Source: Parastagonospora avenae f. sp. tritici 18332-5 (taxonomy: Eukaryota > Ascomycota > Dothideomycetes > Pleosporales > Phaeosphaeriaceae). From it: DNA of 64,000 bases. Position 1 is the first letter of the stretch. Each line of letters starts with the position of its first letter. Below, piece after piece: positions 1-11,205 of the stretch. The stretch covers positions 124,001 to 188,000 of the forward strand of contig JAFJTR010000006.1 of assembly GCA_022559985.1 (NCBI GenBank), in the 5' to 3' direction. The position numbers and the translations under genes are program-made. The notes under the pieces are model-generated. The model had not been told where the DNA came from. It made no database searches and worked only from the letters and a program-made list of their open reading frames with translations.

Positions 1-2939
1 TTTTCACTCGCTGCGACCTTCAACCTGATGAGAGCAAGTACATCAATAAGAAAGATCAGTTAATAAATGGAGGGTAAAGGAAACCATGATTCACGGGGAC
101 GACGTGAACACACGACAGTGTCCATCTCTTCCAGAAGTTCAGAGCATGCTGGTGTTGTGATGTGAGAACCGGATCTTCTTGGGATCGCACCTTACAAACG
201 GTCATTCAGTCGTGGGCTCACCACGCTACTAGTGTACTACTTCTCAAGTTATCGCTGAACTTGCGGTTTAGCATTGGATAGTATCGGTGAGAGACGATCC
301 GACTCGAAAAAGCGCAGGCGCATGCGACGAAAACCCGAAGAGGTGGAAACGACAACGGAGAGCAGATTTTACCAGTAGGGCCACTTACCGTTACACGCGA
401 GGATCATGCCGCAGATTGTCGACTACGATGGAAAGTAACAAGGGCATATGATAGCCCGAAGCTACACTCAGTACCACCACGCTTCAAATGTGACAGCAAG
501 GCCCCGTGTATAGCTCCAGGCACCCTGGTCGCTTTCCGTCGTAGGTGAGAACCTGCAGTATGCGCAGTCATCGAGATGCTGGACCGCATCGCTTGTTTGC
601 GAGCCGCGAGAACGTTGCACCATGTCGCGAGATGCTTCCCCGGACAGCGTTAAGGCAAGGAGAGCAATAACATGTCCAGCCTAGCTTGCCAACCTTCGAT
701 CCGGGGAATGCGGAGCGCCGGGCTAGGAAGTCTGTGGAAGAAGCCGCCAGCCGCCGAAAACCTAGAAGACGCCTTGTGTGACGGCAGCGCTGTCACGATG
801 CACCGGCAGCATGCTGATGCCTGACAAACATGTCCCATCGCATCCCATTCGACGCCGCGGTACCATGATGCGATATCCCATTGGTCTTGGCTCTTCAAGA
901 CATTCATGGGTTACTCGCTGATGGCAACAATACCGAATGGCGTCGCATCGCATCGCACCTTGTTCGAGGACAGCAAACAAGAACTACAGCCTGGATCCTG
1001 GACGGCAAGCTGATTGTTGGGCTGACGTGGACAAGGTGAGGCTGCAGCGCGTGCGCATTCGTTTTTCGTTGCGGCTACGGGCATGCTGCTTTTCGTGTGA
1101 GGCGTTTCGGCGCCGAATGGAAGTTGCTCATGGGCGAACACAACAGCAGACGTGCTCTCGCAACGCAGGGCGGTGGGAGGTCTGGGATGTCACATTTCTG
1201 CCGGACATCTGCCGGTCGCCGTGGAAAACAAATGTCGCGGAAGGACACAAGGGGTTGGACTTGACGAAAAAGGGGAGCTCCGAAGTTGTTGCGACGACTC
1301 ATGGAAATTCCTGCCCGAACACAGCGGCTCGAGCGTCCTTCCAGCGCCCTTCTGGAACTTTTCATTGCAGGGACATTTCGGCCAGAAGGGATACGGGCTG
1401 ACACTCCCGCGCAACGTCTTCTACCTATTCAGGAGGCTCATGCCCGTTGCACTTAAAGGGCTGAACACCGTGCGACTCTCGCCTCCAGAGTGCTCCTCGA
1501 TAGACGACTCTGCCACGAAGCACTCCGCTTCAAGGAGCACAAACTAATGCGCACCGTTGCCGATCATACAGCGCAGGATGGTCCAGATGCCTCGTTTGAA
1601 TGGACGATTCCCGGACTGCCGGGTTCCGGGGAAGTCTCCACACTTCCCCATCCTGATACTGCAAGCCCTCGCGTGGGATGAATGCCATTCTGAATGAGCG
1701 GTCAGAGAATGTTCCGTCCATTCGCGCTGCGGCTTCGCGCTGCCTTGCTTGCGATTCCGAGAGTCCCCCACGTCAGAATACGCCCATCTGCGGACCGGTG
1801 TTGGGCTGGCTCTTCATTTGGTCGCGATAGGCACGCCTTCTGTCGTCGTCGCGGTAGGGAATGGTTGAGGAGACCGTGGACGGATAGGGGCAACGTCGGC
1901 CTTGTTCCTTCGCCGCGATCGATACACGCAGATATGCATCAAGGATACTTGTCGATTGCCAGACAACAATCCGATGACGACAATCACTACCCCAGACGCC
2001 ATTAACTTTGCGACCTTGGAAGGGTTGGGCGTGGGGTGGGACCTGCACCATGTGGAACGACGGTGTGGGAAGCAAGGACGCAACCGTCCGCTTCCCCGTT
2101 TCCGCTTCGGCCCTTTGCTGATACGCCTTTCTTTTGTTGAAAGCCCAAACAGCAGAAATACAACGAGTCAGGTCTGGCGGTGAAAATGCAACAAGAAACT
2201 TTTCTATAAGAGCAACGACAAACCCCTTCGCGAAACTCGCCAAAGCAAAATCAGCTCTTGCGTCATAGAAAATTACTTTCGCCTCTTACAACTACGCCGT
2301 CTCTCCCTGACTATCCCTGAAGCCTTCGTTCTTAAGACCTGCGTGTCATCTTCGTCAACTTACTGAAGCATTTCACCGGCTCAAGACAAGTCATACGCTC
2401 GCTACCACCATACCGGATCATCCGCACCACATACAGCCACCAAATACTTGTGTCTACTCATCGCATCCGGTGTGCCCTTCAAGCAATAACATTCCCCCTG
2501 TAAGTAAGCCTCAAATGCAGCCTTGTCTATATATGCGTGCGTCAATCCGGGGCTCCGCCATTCCTATATTCCAAAAGCGGCATATGCCAGCACACCCGCA
2601 TCAGCCCTGTCGCAACCCCCAACAGCATCCTTGATATTAAATCTGACTCACCCCAGGCTCTTTGCGCATATCAGCCTTTTGTATACGCACCATCCTTCGG
2701 GCTTTGAATATCAGCCAAACGATTTCTGCCAGCGACTATTGTTGTCCCGAGACAAGTCATTACCACATTGCGCCTTCCCCCGAGAATTACTGTGCTAGAC
2801 TTTGACATCTCATCTCGCATACGGCCCGCTTAGACTCTTCGGCATTTCTTCATCAAGTATATAGTCGCTGCTCCCGACTATTGACTTTCAGTCAACGCCT
2901 CCACACATCATCACTCAAACCCAACACACAATCACAACA
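1..2939. other. Gene-poor stretch
   Basis: No convincing gene is seen. The longest open frame (937-1401, +) has no recognisable domain and overlaps equally long frames on the other strand, so I do not call it. Roughly the last 700 bases (2200-2939) become rich in C and T and in CA-rich runs, typical of a fungal promoter and 5' leader, and most likely belong to the small gene that starts at 2940. Confidence 0.5.
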
Positions 2940-3164
2940 ATGCCTTCCTCATCTGCCGCCTTCAACCCGCGCCAGCGCCTCTCCATCCTCACAAACTCCA
3001 AGCTCGGCCACGATGTCAGCGCTGCCTTCAAAGCCTCCAGCGTAGCCTCGCGCTCCGCAGACATCAACGAGACACCCGCACCACCGCCATCGCCAATCGA
3101 CTTCAGCTTCCCCGCGACGCCTATGGAGCAGCGATCACGGAGCACAAGCCAGTCGTCAAACTAG
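2940..3164 (+). CDS. Small conserved-looking hypothetical protein (74 aa)
   Basis: Single-exon frame of 74 codons beginning in a near-ideal fungal context (CACAACAATG) after a long pyrimidine- and CA-rich leader. The protein is Ser/Ala/Pro-rich and probably largely disordered: it opens with an FNPRQRLSI segment and ends in a Ser/Gln-rich tail (SRSTSQSSN). No signal peptide, membrane segment or catalytic motif is visible. Codon choice is strongly biased to C-ending codons, unlike the surrounding non-coding DNA, which argues that it is real. A minus-strand frame covers the same bases but lacks a convincing start context. I do not recognise a function; a small regulatory or structural protein is possible but not supported further. 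Confidence 0.5.
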   Translation: MPSSSAAFNPRQRLSILTNSKLGHDVSAAFKASSVASRSADINETPAPPPSPIDFSFPATPMEQRSRSTSQSSN

Positions 3165-5656
3165 ACGACGGCCTGTCCCTCACCATTCAATTCTTCCAAT
3201 CATTCATACCATTTCGATTATATGCATTTAGCGAGCGCGTTGGACAAGAGGGGTGTGCATTCTCTCATCGACGTGCACCACGACCGAGGACGGAGATTAC
3301 CAGGGGTGCGCATTCGGTGTTTGTAAGACGGGCTTACATTTCCTTTGGTGTGTGTTGGTCGCAGTACTTATTTTATTTTTGATTCCCCCCTTCAGTCGAC
3401 CTCTCATCTGGTCCGACTTGAACTTCTTCACTTCTTGGGATATACACAATACATAGACATGAACAGACCGACATATTTGGTACTTTGCTTCACTTGGGCA
3501 TCGAGTAGTAATGACAATTTCTTTTGCATCTGCGCTGTCTGTCCCACGTCATCCCCATGCTGTGAGTCTGACTACAGTGATTAGACACCGTCTTACATGC
3601 CTTTTGGGGCGATGTTAGTTGCTGCCCTCAGCGCGCCGCTCCGCTGCCGTTGCGGAGACGTCAGATTTGTTTTACACCGAGACGTGTGTATGCGTCATGC
3701 TAATGTGATACACAGCGTAGGTGCTGCCTTGTCGGTTCAATGTATTGTGCAAGGATACTCCTGTTCACATCATGTCGCATCAACACCAGCGTCATTGCCG
3801 GCGCTTCTAATTTGACAAAGAAGTTGTCCTTACAATATTCCAGAACGTCGCACAAGCTATATGCCCTATGTGCTATCATGTCAAGGCCATTTGCGAAAGT
3901 ACGGGAAACCCTGGGGGGGATGTGCATACAATATACGAGTGTGTATATATAATCCTGTTCATTTGAACATGCGTAAGTGGAAGGACGGTGCCGGTTAAAA
4001 GCACGTGGAACAATTTGTTGATGCCGGAAAAGGGCGAGATGACCGTGGCCTATGAGGTCCCTGTGCGGAATATGCAACAAGTGCCGTTCTTTCGAGTCCA
4101 TTTTGCATTGTCTCGATGACATCTATTGAACCGCCTGTAGGTTGAGCGTGCGACGGTGGCCGAGTGTAATATGTCACTGTCGATGGGCCAAAGGTCTAGT
4201 TGATGGGATGACATCTGACGAATGTCTGCTTTAGCGTACCAGTCACTGAGCGAATGTCACGCTTCTGTTTAGCATGACGTTCATGGCTCCGGATGAGAGA
4301 CCGGACGCAGGTGAAGACGTGAGCATCATTTGGGATCTGCGCCTGGATACCTCGGCATGCCGCATGCATGAGCAAATGGTCGCCAAAACACCGGAGCTCG
4401 CCTCCGGTGCAATGCTCTCGTGCAACATCTTTATGCGATTTACATTATGCGATTTTGCATATTCCTACTTTGTCCGAAAATAATATAGAGTGCTCGAGCA
4501 AGAGGCCAGGGGTCGGAAGTGTCATTCCCGTGTCAATCAATCATCACTTGGAGCCCACACAACCATTGCAAGCTATCTTCGAAGTTGCGTAAGCTAATGC
4601 TCTGCTAGTGAGTAGCTTCTAAGCCAATTCAAAGAAGTCTCCCCATATGGTAGAGCAGGGAGAAAGTTCGGAATGTGGAGCCGATGAGGGCAAGCTGCAC
4701 CAAAAGGTGTTCATTTTCCCTGGAGAGCACTGAGAGAGCCTTCGGAGAGCGGGCGGCTACGCATGCAGGGACAATGTCACCAAAAGCACCGGAGTCTGAC
4801 TCCGACGAACACATCTCGCAGAAATGGCATTGCATCTCGCATCTCTTTCTGAAAGGAAGTACCCCCAGCTTCTAGCGCCGGCGAAACATCGTGGAAGGGT
4901 ACGCGCCTCCGCTCCGCAGCCATATGCAATCCTGGGCATACACACCCCGTCACCGGAGCAGCCCTCCGATGATCGTCCTTCGTGGAACTTGCCTCTACAC
5001 ATTTCGCACGTACACAATCTCGCGTAACCTGTTCTCCCAGGACATTAGCGACATTTGTTACATACTAGCCCAGACCCACGGTCCGATTGCCAACTTCGCC
5101 GACGCGTGCAGTCGCCGACAGCACTCGCCCGAACATTCGCCAGCCCTCGGCATCGCACACGTCTCGCGCATCCTTTCCGCTTCCTGCGTGATCGGCGACC
5201 CACCGGACCGATGCATCCACGTGGATCGACGTTGCAGCAAAAGCTTAAGTACAACTCTGGCGATCTACTTGTCGCACGTTATTAAAAATCGAGAGCTGGA
5301 CGATGAGCTAATTCTTGTCTAAACGGAAGATCTGTGCGGTAGGAAAGCTACTGCATGTGTGAAACGGGGTGCTTTACGTGCGAAACAAGCGTGGTGTCGG
5401 TGAGGCGGAGTTGGCTCCTAGTGTGTTTGTGGAGGCGGGATGAGTGACAGCGGTAGGGGTGGATATGGGGATGGGGTGGTGAGATTGGCATGTGAATTGG
5501 GGTGGGCAAGAAACGTCATGGAAATATTGTGCGATTGTAACGCGCACATCGTAACTCACACGAGGACAGGGATGTAGAAGCCTTGGATCGTTTGGTTTGA
5601 AATAGTGTGGCATGTGATGGGTTTTCATCTAAAAAGCACGCGCAATGAACTACGCT
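3165..5656. other. Intergenic, nothing recognised
   Basis: About 2.5 kb between the small gene at 2940 and the convergent CFEM receptor gene. Several open frames of 60-140 codons occur on both strands, but none shows a domain, a plausible start context or intron signals. The first few hundred bases are probably the 3' UTR of the small gene. Confidence 0.5.
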
Positions 5657-7164
5657 CTATTTCTTCTCGTTCTCATGCGACACCAGACTTGCTTCGTCCG
5701 TATCGCTGTGCATGCGCTCGACGGTATATGATGTTTTGACCGTGATGCCATTGTCGTGTGGGAAGTGTGGCGACGTTTGCGACCGAGCTACACTTGACAG
5801 TCCGCTCTTGGATGTGCGGCTCCTTGGGTTTCGAGAGTTTGGGTTTGCGCTGATGTCTTTGAGTTCGTTTCCACTTCCGTAATTGTAGTATTGTTGTCTG
5901 CTGCGTGTAGTCGAGCCTGTGAGGACAGGGAAGATCTTGACGAGGAGAAGCCGGAGTGTTGGTAGACAAGCACTACGTCGTGTTAGAAACTGATACAAAG
6001 CCAAGGAATTGAAGTGCTTACCACATGCAACCAACGCTGATCTCAATGGTACTCCACAGCGAGACGTCGTAGAATTCCCAACTGGCATTGGATGATTGCG
6101 CAAAGTGGACAAGGGCAGAGAGGCGCAGAATGCTGACGACAGTGACAAAAGTACCAACACAAAACATCAAGGCGACGCCGACCTTCTTCTTCCAGTGCAT
6201 CTTCAAGCCCCAGAGTTGCCAGAGAGGTATGCCAAGTATCCACAAGTCCAGAGCAATGCTGATGGCAGCGTTTGAGGCAGTAATGGCGTTGATGTCGAGG
6301 CAGTGGCCTTCATGGAGACCATCCCAGTGTGTCCAGAAGTAGCTAATCGGCCGGCATTGGAAGATCGCCAGGCAGACGAAAATCAACCCCCAAAGAACGA
6401 CGAAGATAACAGTGCCCCATAACACGCGCTGGACGGCCTTGCTAGGAAAGACGCGGATGTAGAAAAAGAGGAGCGTGAGCTTTAGCAGGGAGATCTCCGT
6501 GAAGTACAACGAAGCCATGACGTAGAAGTATTTCAGCATCTTGGTGATTTCATCGGGTTCGAGAGTCCAGATGTCTTGCCCAAGACCGTGCCGGACGGTT
6601 CCAAAGACCGTAACAATCGCACTGGGAACCGCAGTCAAGAGACATGCTAGTACAGCCCAATCGTCGAGGCCGATTTCGAGCTTCGAGTAGACGATCTTGA
6701 AGGCGAAGCGAATGATGACGAAGACGGCGGTGATAGAAATCATGACGTTTGATATCACAACATATTTTGGCCCGCGGTTGCGGATGGGCGCTCCGCAGTT
6801 CCTCAAGCTGTAGTTCTTGGTTGCTGAATGCTTGTTAGGCTGTACCATCTTCAAGGTTATCACCTGGTTGTACGTACCGAGAGCTTCAGGAATTGTGCAG
6901 TTGGCCGCAACACATGCTGAGACCCCTACTTGGAACTTTGCATTGGTGCAAATGCAGGCCTTGTCTGTAGGCGCACAAGCCTTGGTCTGGAAGGCCTCCA
7001 GCAGGCATATTTGCTGGCAAAACTTAGCACATGCAACTGTGAAGGTGTTCACAAAAGGTACTTACAGCACATAAAGGAATCTTCGACTCTGCAGATTGTT
7101 GCGCTGCAACAGCCCAACAAAGACCGAAAAGCACGACCAACACCTTGCGAAGGGGGAGCAACAT
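5657..7164 (-). CDS. CFEM-domain seven-TM receptor-like protein (PTH11 type)
   Basis: Four exons on the minus strand: 7164-7066, 7013-6878, 6823-6022 and 5972-5657. The start at 7164 gives a signal peptide (MLLPLRKVLVVLFGLCWAVA), which runs directly into a CFEM module: IPLCA, then across intron 1 QICLLEAF, then the KAC, CICTN, SACV and ANC cysteines. After the linker NCGAPIRNRGPKYV come seven hydrophobic segments of the fungal rhodopsin-like/PTH11 family, with typical motifs (GLDDWAVL, RHGLGQDIW, CRPISYFW). The last intron restores the usual ISVGCMCACLPTLR sequence before a Ser/Asn-rich cytoplasmic tail. Such proteins act at the plasma membrane in surface or host sensing; the ligand here is unknown. 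Introns are 52, 54 and 49 nt. The 54-nt intron is in frame and stop-free, so an unspliced form would still be translated. Confident in family, not in role. Confidence 0.88.
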
Positions 7165-9200
7165 ATTGGTGTTTGTGTGCACGCGTGCGAAAGCGCGTGA
7201 AGTCCTGGTTGATATATCGGATGGCGAACAGGATTTTCCTTGTCGTGATGCTGTCCTCAGATCCTATTAGATCGAATCCTCGGTGACCCACAAATAGACG
7301 TATCAAACATGTCGAGGGATGTCCAGGGTAATTATGGCCGTAGGGTGAATTGGAGCAATACTCGGTACGACTCAAGACGTCGCACTATCGCTAGCCGACA
7401 TAAGCCTATGGCGGGTGTCCGTCACAACGGCACAGCACGGCATTTGGCTAGCACAAACTTTATTGCCAGCCGTACTTTGGCCGACGCGCAACTCAACCGA
7501 CACTGAGGCGCAAGCGATAAGAACGGCTGTGGGTTAGTACCAAATTCTTGTCGCTGTCGGGGAAAGGGGTGTTAACCGGGTTGCCCATGGATGGAATACA
7601 CTGGTCTGGGGGTGGCTGCTCGGCAGGTGCCCAGGTGTGTACGGGCGATACGCTGGAAGGGCAGGAGGTTACCGGATCTAAGGTCCCTGGCGATTTGTCC
7701 TGTGTGATCCTCCAACACAAATAACGGATGATCGAGATTCAATATGCACGCAAGCGTCTCAGATACTAAGCAACACGGTGCCTACAGTTCTTGCGTGACA
7801 GCACGTGGCAGATCCCCTGTCGTGGTCCCAATGAGATGTCAGACCCATCCCTCCGGTGTGCAGATCTCTCAGTTGCGTTCGTTCACGGACTCAACCTTAA
7901 CTGCGTCAACTCCACACGTGCTCTTCTTCAAGGAACTAGACTTTGCAGATCACAGAGAACTTCAACGCGTACGCGAAGATCAAAGTGGAACTTCCCTCTT
8001 CACGAAACCAAGGTGGACCTTTGTGCTAATTCGATAGGGTACTCCCCTTGATTCGCTCCACCTTAGGAAGCTCGCTTCGCTCCTTAGGGGGCCCACCTAT
8101 GCGAAGTGAATGCGCAGTCGCAAATGCAAGGCAAGAAATGAGCGTCATGGGAAGTTCCAGAAGATGTTCATTAACACCTCGACTGTCCAATTCAAAAGGA
8201 CTCAGCTGATCAGAAGTGATAGGTACGTAACTTATTTCGGCGGATAGAACCATCTCGCTCTGCTACTGACAACTAGAACCATCACCACTTCATCCGTGAT
8301 CCGCGAGCGAGTGGAGTTTCAGAAGCTTGGATCAGCAACAATTGGATCAGCACAGCGGCACTTCGCGAAGGGCCGGTTGATCATCTTGCGGATGCGAGTG
8401 GAGTAGTGTGTAGACCTCCTCGCCAGTATAAATCCGGCTTCCTCAGTGTACTACTCGGTGGTTCTCAGTCATGGTAGCTTCCACAAGGCGTTCATCGCGT
8501 AGCCCTCTTGCCAAAACAGCACTATCCGACACGTGCGAATTGCCTCAGCCACTCATCTCTGATTCGACTTGATGTCTTCAGCCGCTGGGAGAATTCCCCT
8601 GTGTCATGCACTGGCCCAAGGCTCCGCAAAACAATGGGGGAGGAGAGTCCGGTCAGCTTGGCAATCCTTCCCGTCTTTCATCAGCCCGCGCGTCAGGACA
8701 CGAGCCCCGTTGGCAAGGAGTGCGGAGCAGGATTCGATGAAAATTCCATGTGGGCGTTCGAATGGCGATGCGATGCAGTAATGGCCGAGGTTTCACCGGT
8801 GCCCTGGATCTAGTGGTCGGACCTTGAGTAGATCCCAGCACATGACCCTGCATTAGTTCTCTCAAGTGCTCACTCACACCATGTCACCCTCTCGGCATTC
8901 ACACCCTTTGCACTCTTAGCTGCGAGGACTTTTTGCTACCAGGCCGCAGCGCTTCGCGAGTCGCCACTGCCGTTCTTGCCGTTTCTAGAGGGCGAACACA
9001 CCTGGTTTTGTGTGCCGCTTCACGTGCAAACCATTCTGACCATACACATGGCAGTATGATTACCAGTTCGCTCAGGGCAGCTCCGAGCCCATGTGGATTC
9101 TGACCGGCTTTCTGTCCTACTTCAGAAGGCAACATACTCGAAGGGCTCCATCTCCGAAATTGTAACCATGCTAGAGAACAATGCTAGATCGGGAATCTTG
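7165..9200. other. Intergenic, nothing recognised
   Basis: About 2 kb between two divergent genes. It holds the promoter of the CFEM receptor gene (-) and of the FAD oxidase (+). A TATA-like TATAAAT near 8437 precedes only a short frame (ATG at 8471, 33 codons), which I do not call. No repeats or RNA genes were noticed. Confidence 0.45.
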
Positions 9201-9207
9201 TATATAT
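9201..9207 (+). promoter_or_regulatory. TATA box of the FAD oxidase gene
   Basis: TATATAT lies 75 bp upstream of the proposed ATG at 9276, a suitable distance for a TATA-dependent fungal promoter with a short 5' UTR. This is inference from sequence and spacing only. Confidence 0.4.
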
Positions 9208-9275
9208 GGCACTGACGAACATGTCTACGGGAGAGCAAATTGCATTGCAGCTTTCAAGTCATTCATTCATTCGTC

Positions 9276-11046
9276 ATGAAGCTCGATCTAATTCCAGGGC
9301 TCATTTGGGCGACTCTTCTTCGCCACAGTGAAGGCAGACCCGGACCCCCCCGTGCTGAGGAGTGTCTCTGCCTACCAGGCGATGCTTGCTGGCCATCCCA
9401 GAATACTTGGAGTACTCTCAATTCCACCGTCAACGGCAAGCTTGTAGCTACGGTTCCTATCGGATCGCCATGCCACGATCCAACCTTTGACAACGATGCT
9501 TGCGAGAACCTCAAGGCACAATGGCTGAACCCATTGACTCAGTAAGTGAAATTCAGATATGGCAATCTGAAGTAAAACACCATGCTAACCATCCCCCAGC
9601 ATCCCCTCCTCACACTCAATAATGCAATCCTACTTCGCCAACCAAACCTGCTCCCCCTTCACCCCACGCACCACCCCCTGCACCCTCGGCAACTACGTCT
9701 CCTACGCCATCAAAGCCACCTCGCACGCCGACATCACTGCCGCCCTGTCCTTCGCCCGCGCCAAAAAAATCCGCGTCCTCGTCCGCAACACCGGCCACGA
9801 CTTCCTCGGCCGCAGCACAGGCGCCGGCGCCCTCGCCATCTGGACGCAGGACCTCAAGACCATCTCCTTCGGCAGCTGGAGCGATAAGTACTACTCTGGC
9901 CCTGCGGTGACGGTGGGCGCGGGCGTGATTGGGTACGAGGTGCTTGAGGCGGCGAATAAACAGGGTCTGACTGTTGTGTCGGGCGAGTGTGCGACGGTCG
10001 GGCTTGCGGGGGGTTTCACGCAGGGTGGTGGGCATTCGGCGCTGTCTACGCAGTTTGGCCTCGGGGCGGATCAGACGCTGTCGTTTGATGTGGTTACGGC
10101 CCAGGGCGAGTTCGTGACTGCTTCTGCGACGCAGAATTCGGATCTCTACTGGGCGCTGTCTGGTGGTGGCGGAGGTACCTATGGCGTGGTAGTCTCCATG
10201 ACGGTCCGCGCATACACTGCCAAACCCGTCGGCGGCGCTGTCATGCAATTGCTGGCTGGCAGCACGACGCCTGAGAAATTCGCGGCCGCGGTGAGCGCCT
10301 TCCACGCTCTTATGCCCGCGATGATCGACGCGGGCGCCATGGTCGTGTTCCTGCAGAACACGCAGTACCTTGTTCTCAAGCCTGTGACCGTCTGGGACTC
10401 CAACGCCACATACGTCAAGGACGTCGTTCTCGCGCCGTTCGCCAAAGCGCTGGTGGACTTGGGCATCACCCCACCGATCGCATACTCCACGCTGTCCTAC
10501 CGCGACCACTACGACAAGTACATGGGCCCGCTGCCGCGCGGCAGCTTCGAGGTGAACCGGTACCAGTTCGGCGGGCGGCTGATCCCACGCGACGTCGCGG
10601 TGAACAAGAACACGGACCTGGTCAAGGTGTACAACGAGCTGACTGCCGCGGGCGTGTTGCTCGCCGGCAGCTCCGCGGATTACAGCAAGCGCGGTGGGCC
10701 GGACAATGCTGTGCTGCCCGCATGGCGCAGCACCATCACGCAGCTGCAGATGATTACGAACTGGAACAGCACGGCGCCGTGGGCAGATATGGAGGCTGCG
10801 CAGAAGAAGATGACGGAGGAGTTTATGCCGAAGATAGAGGCGGTGACGCCAGGGTCCGGGTCGTATATGAACGAGGCGGATTTCAGGCAGGAGAGGTGGC
10901 AGGATGTGTTCTTTGGGCAGAACTTCAAGAAGCTGGATGATGTGAAGAGGAAGTATGATCCGGAGAATGTTTTCTATATACTCAAGGGTGTGGGGAGCGA
11001 TAGGTGGAGCGTTGCTAAAGATGGACGGATGTGTAGGAAACCGTAG
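9276..11046 (+). CDS. Secreted FAD-linked oxidoreductase, berberine-bridge (BBE) type
   Basis: Two exons, 9276-9541 and 9600-11046, about 570 aa. The intron (GTAAGTG...CCCCCAG, 58 nt) joins NPLT to HIPSSHS. The start at 9276 gives a hydrophobic leader (MKLDLIPGLIWATLL), consistent with secretion. The FAD_binding_4 domain shows RNTGHDFLGRSTG, where the His is the usual 8-alpha-histidyl FAD site, and SGECATVGLAGGFTQGGGHS, where the Cys matches the second covalent FAD link. These predict bicovalent flavin. The C-terminus carries the BBE domain (NEADF, W, FFGQNF, KYDPENVFY). Family members oxidise sugars, alkaloids or polyketide intermediates with O2; the substrate cannot be read here. No biosynthetic core gene lies nearby. 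The third base of codons is G/C-rich, as in the neighbours. Confidence 0.9.
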
Positions 11047-11205
11047 ATGAGGAGAGATGTCAGTGGAAGAATGGATAATCTCTAAAGTTCAACCTAATCT
11101 TGGGTATTGTGAAAATTGTTACCGATGTGAAAGTACGTTCTGGACTTGCTTTGAAAAGGGAGTGCTTGTCTTTCAGTACTTCACTTGTTGCTACACAGCT
11201 TCCAC

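Noticed and set aside
937..1401. 154-codon open frame
   Set aside because: No domain, no good start context and comparable frames on the opposite strand; most likely chance.
9616..10509. 297-codon minus-strand frame inside the FAD oxidase
   Set aside because: Arg/Gly/Val-rich antisense shadow of a GC-rich coding exon; no domain.
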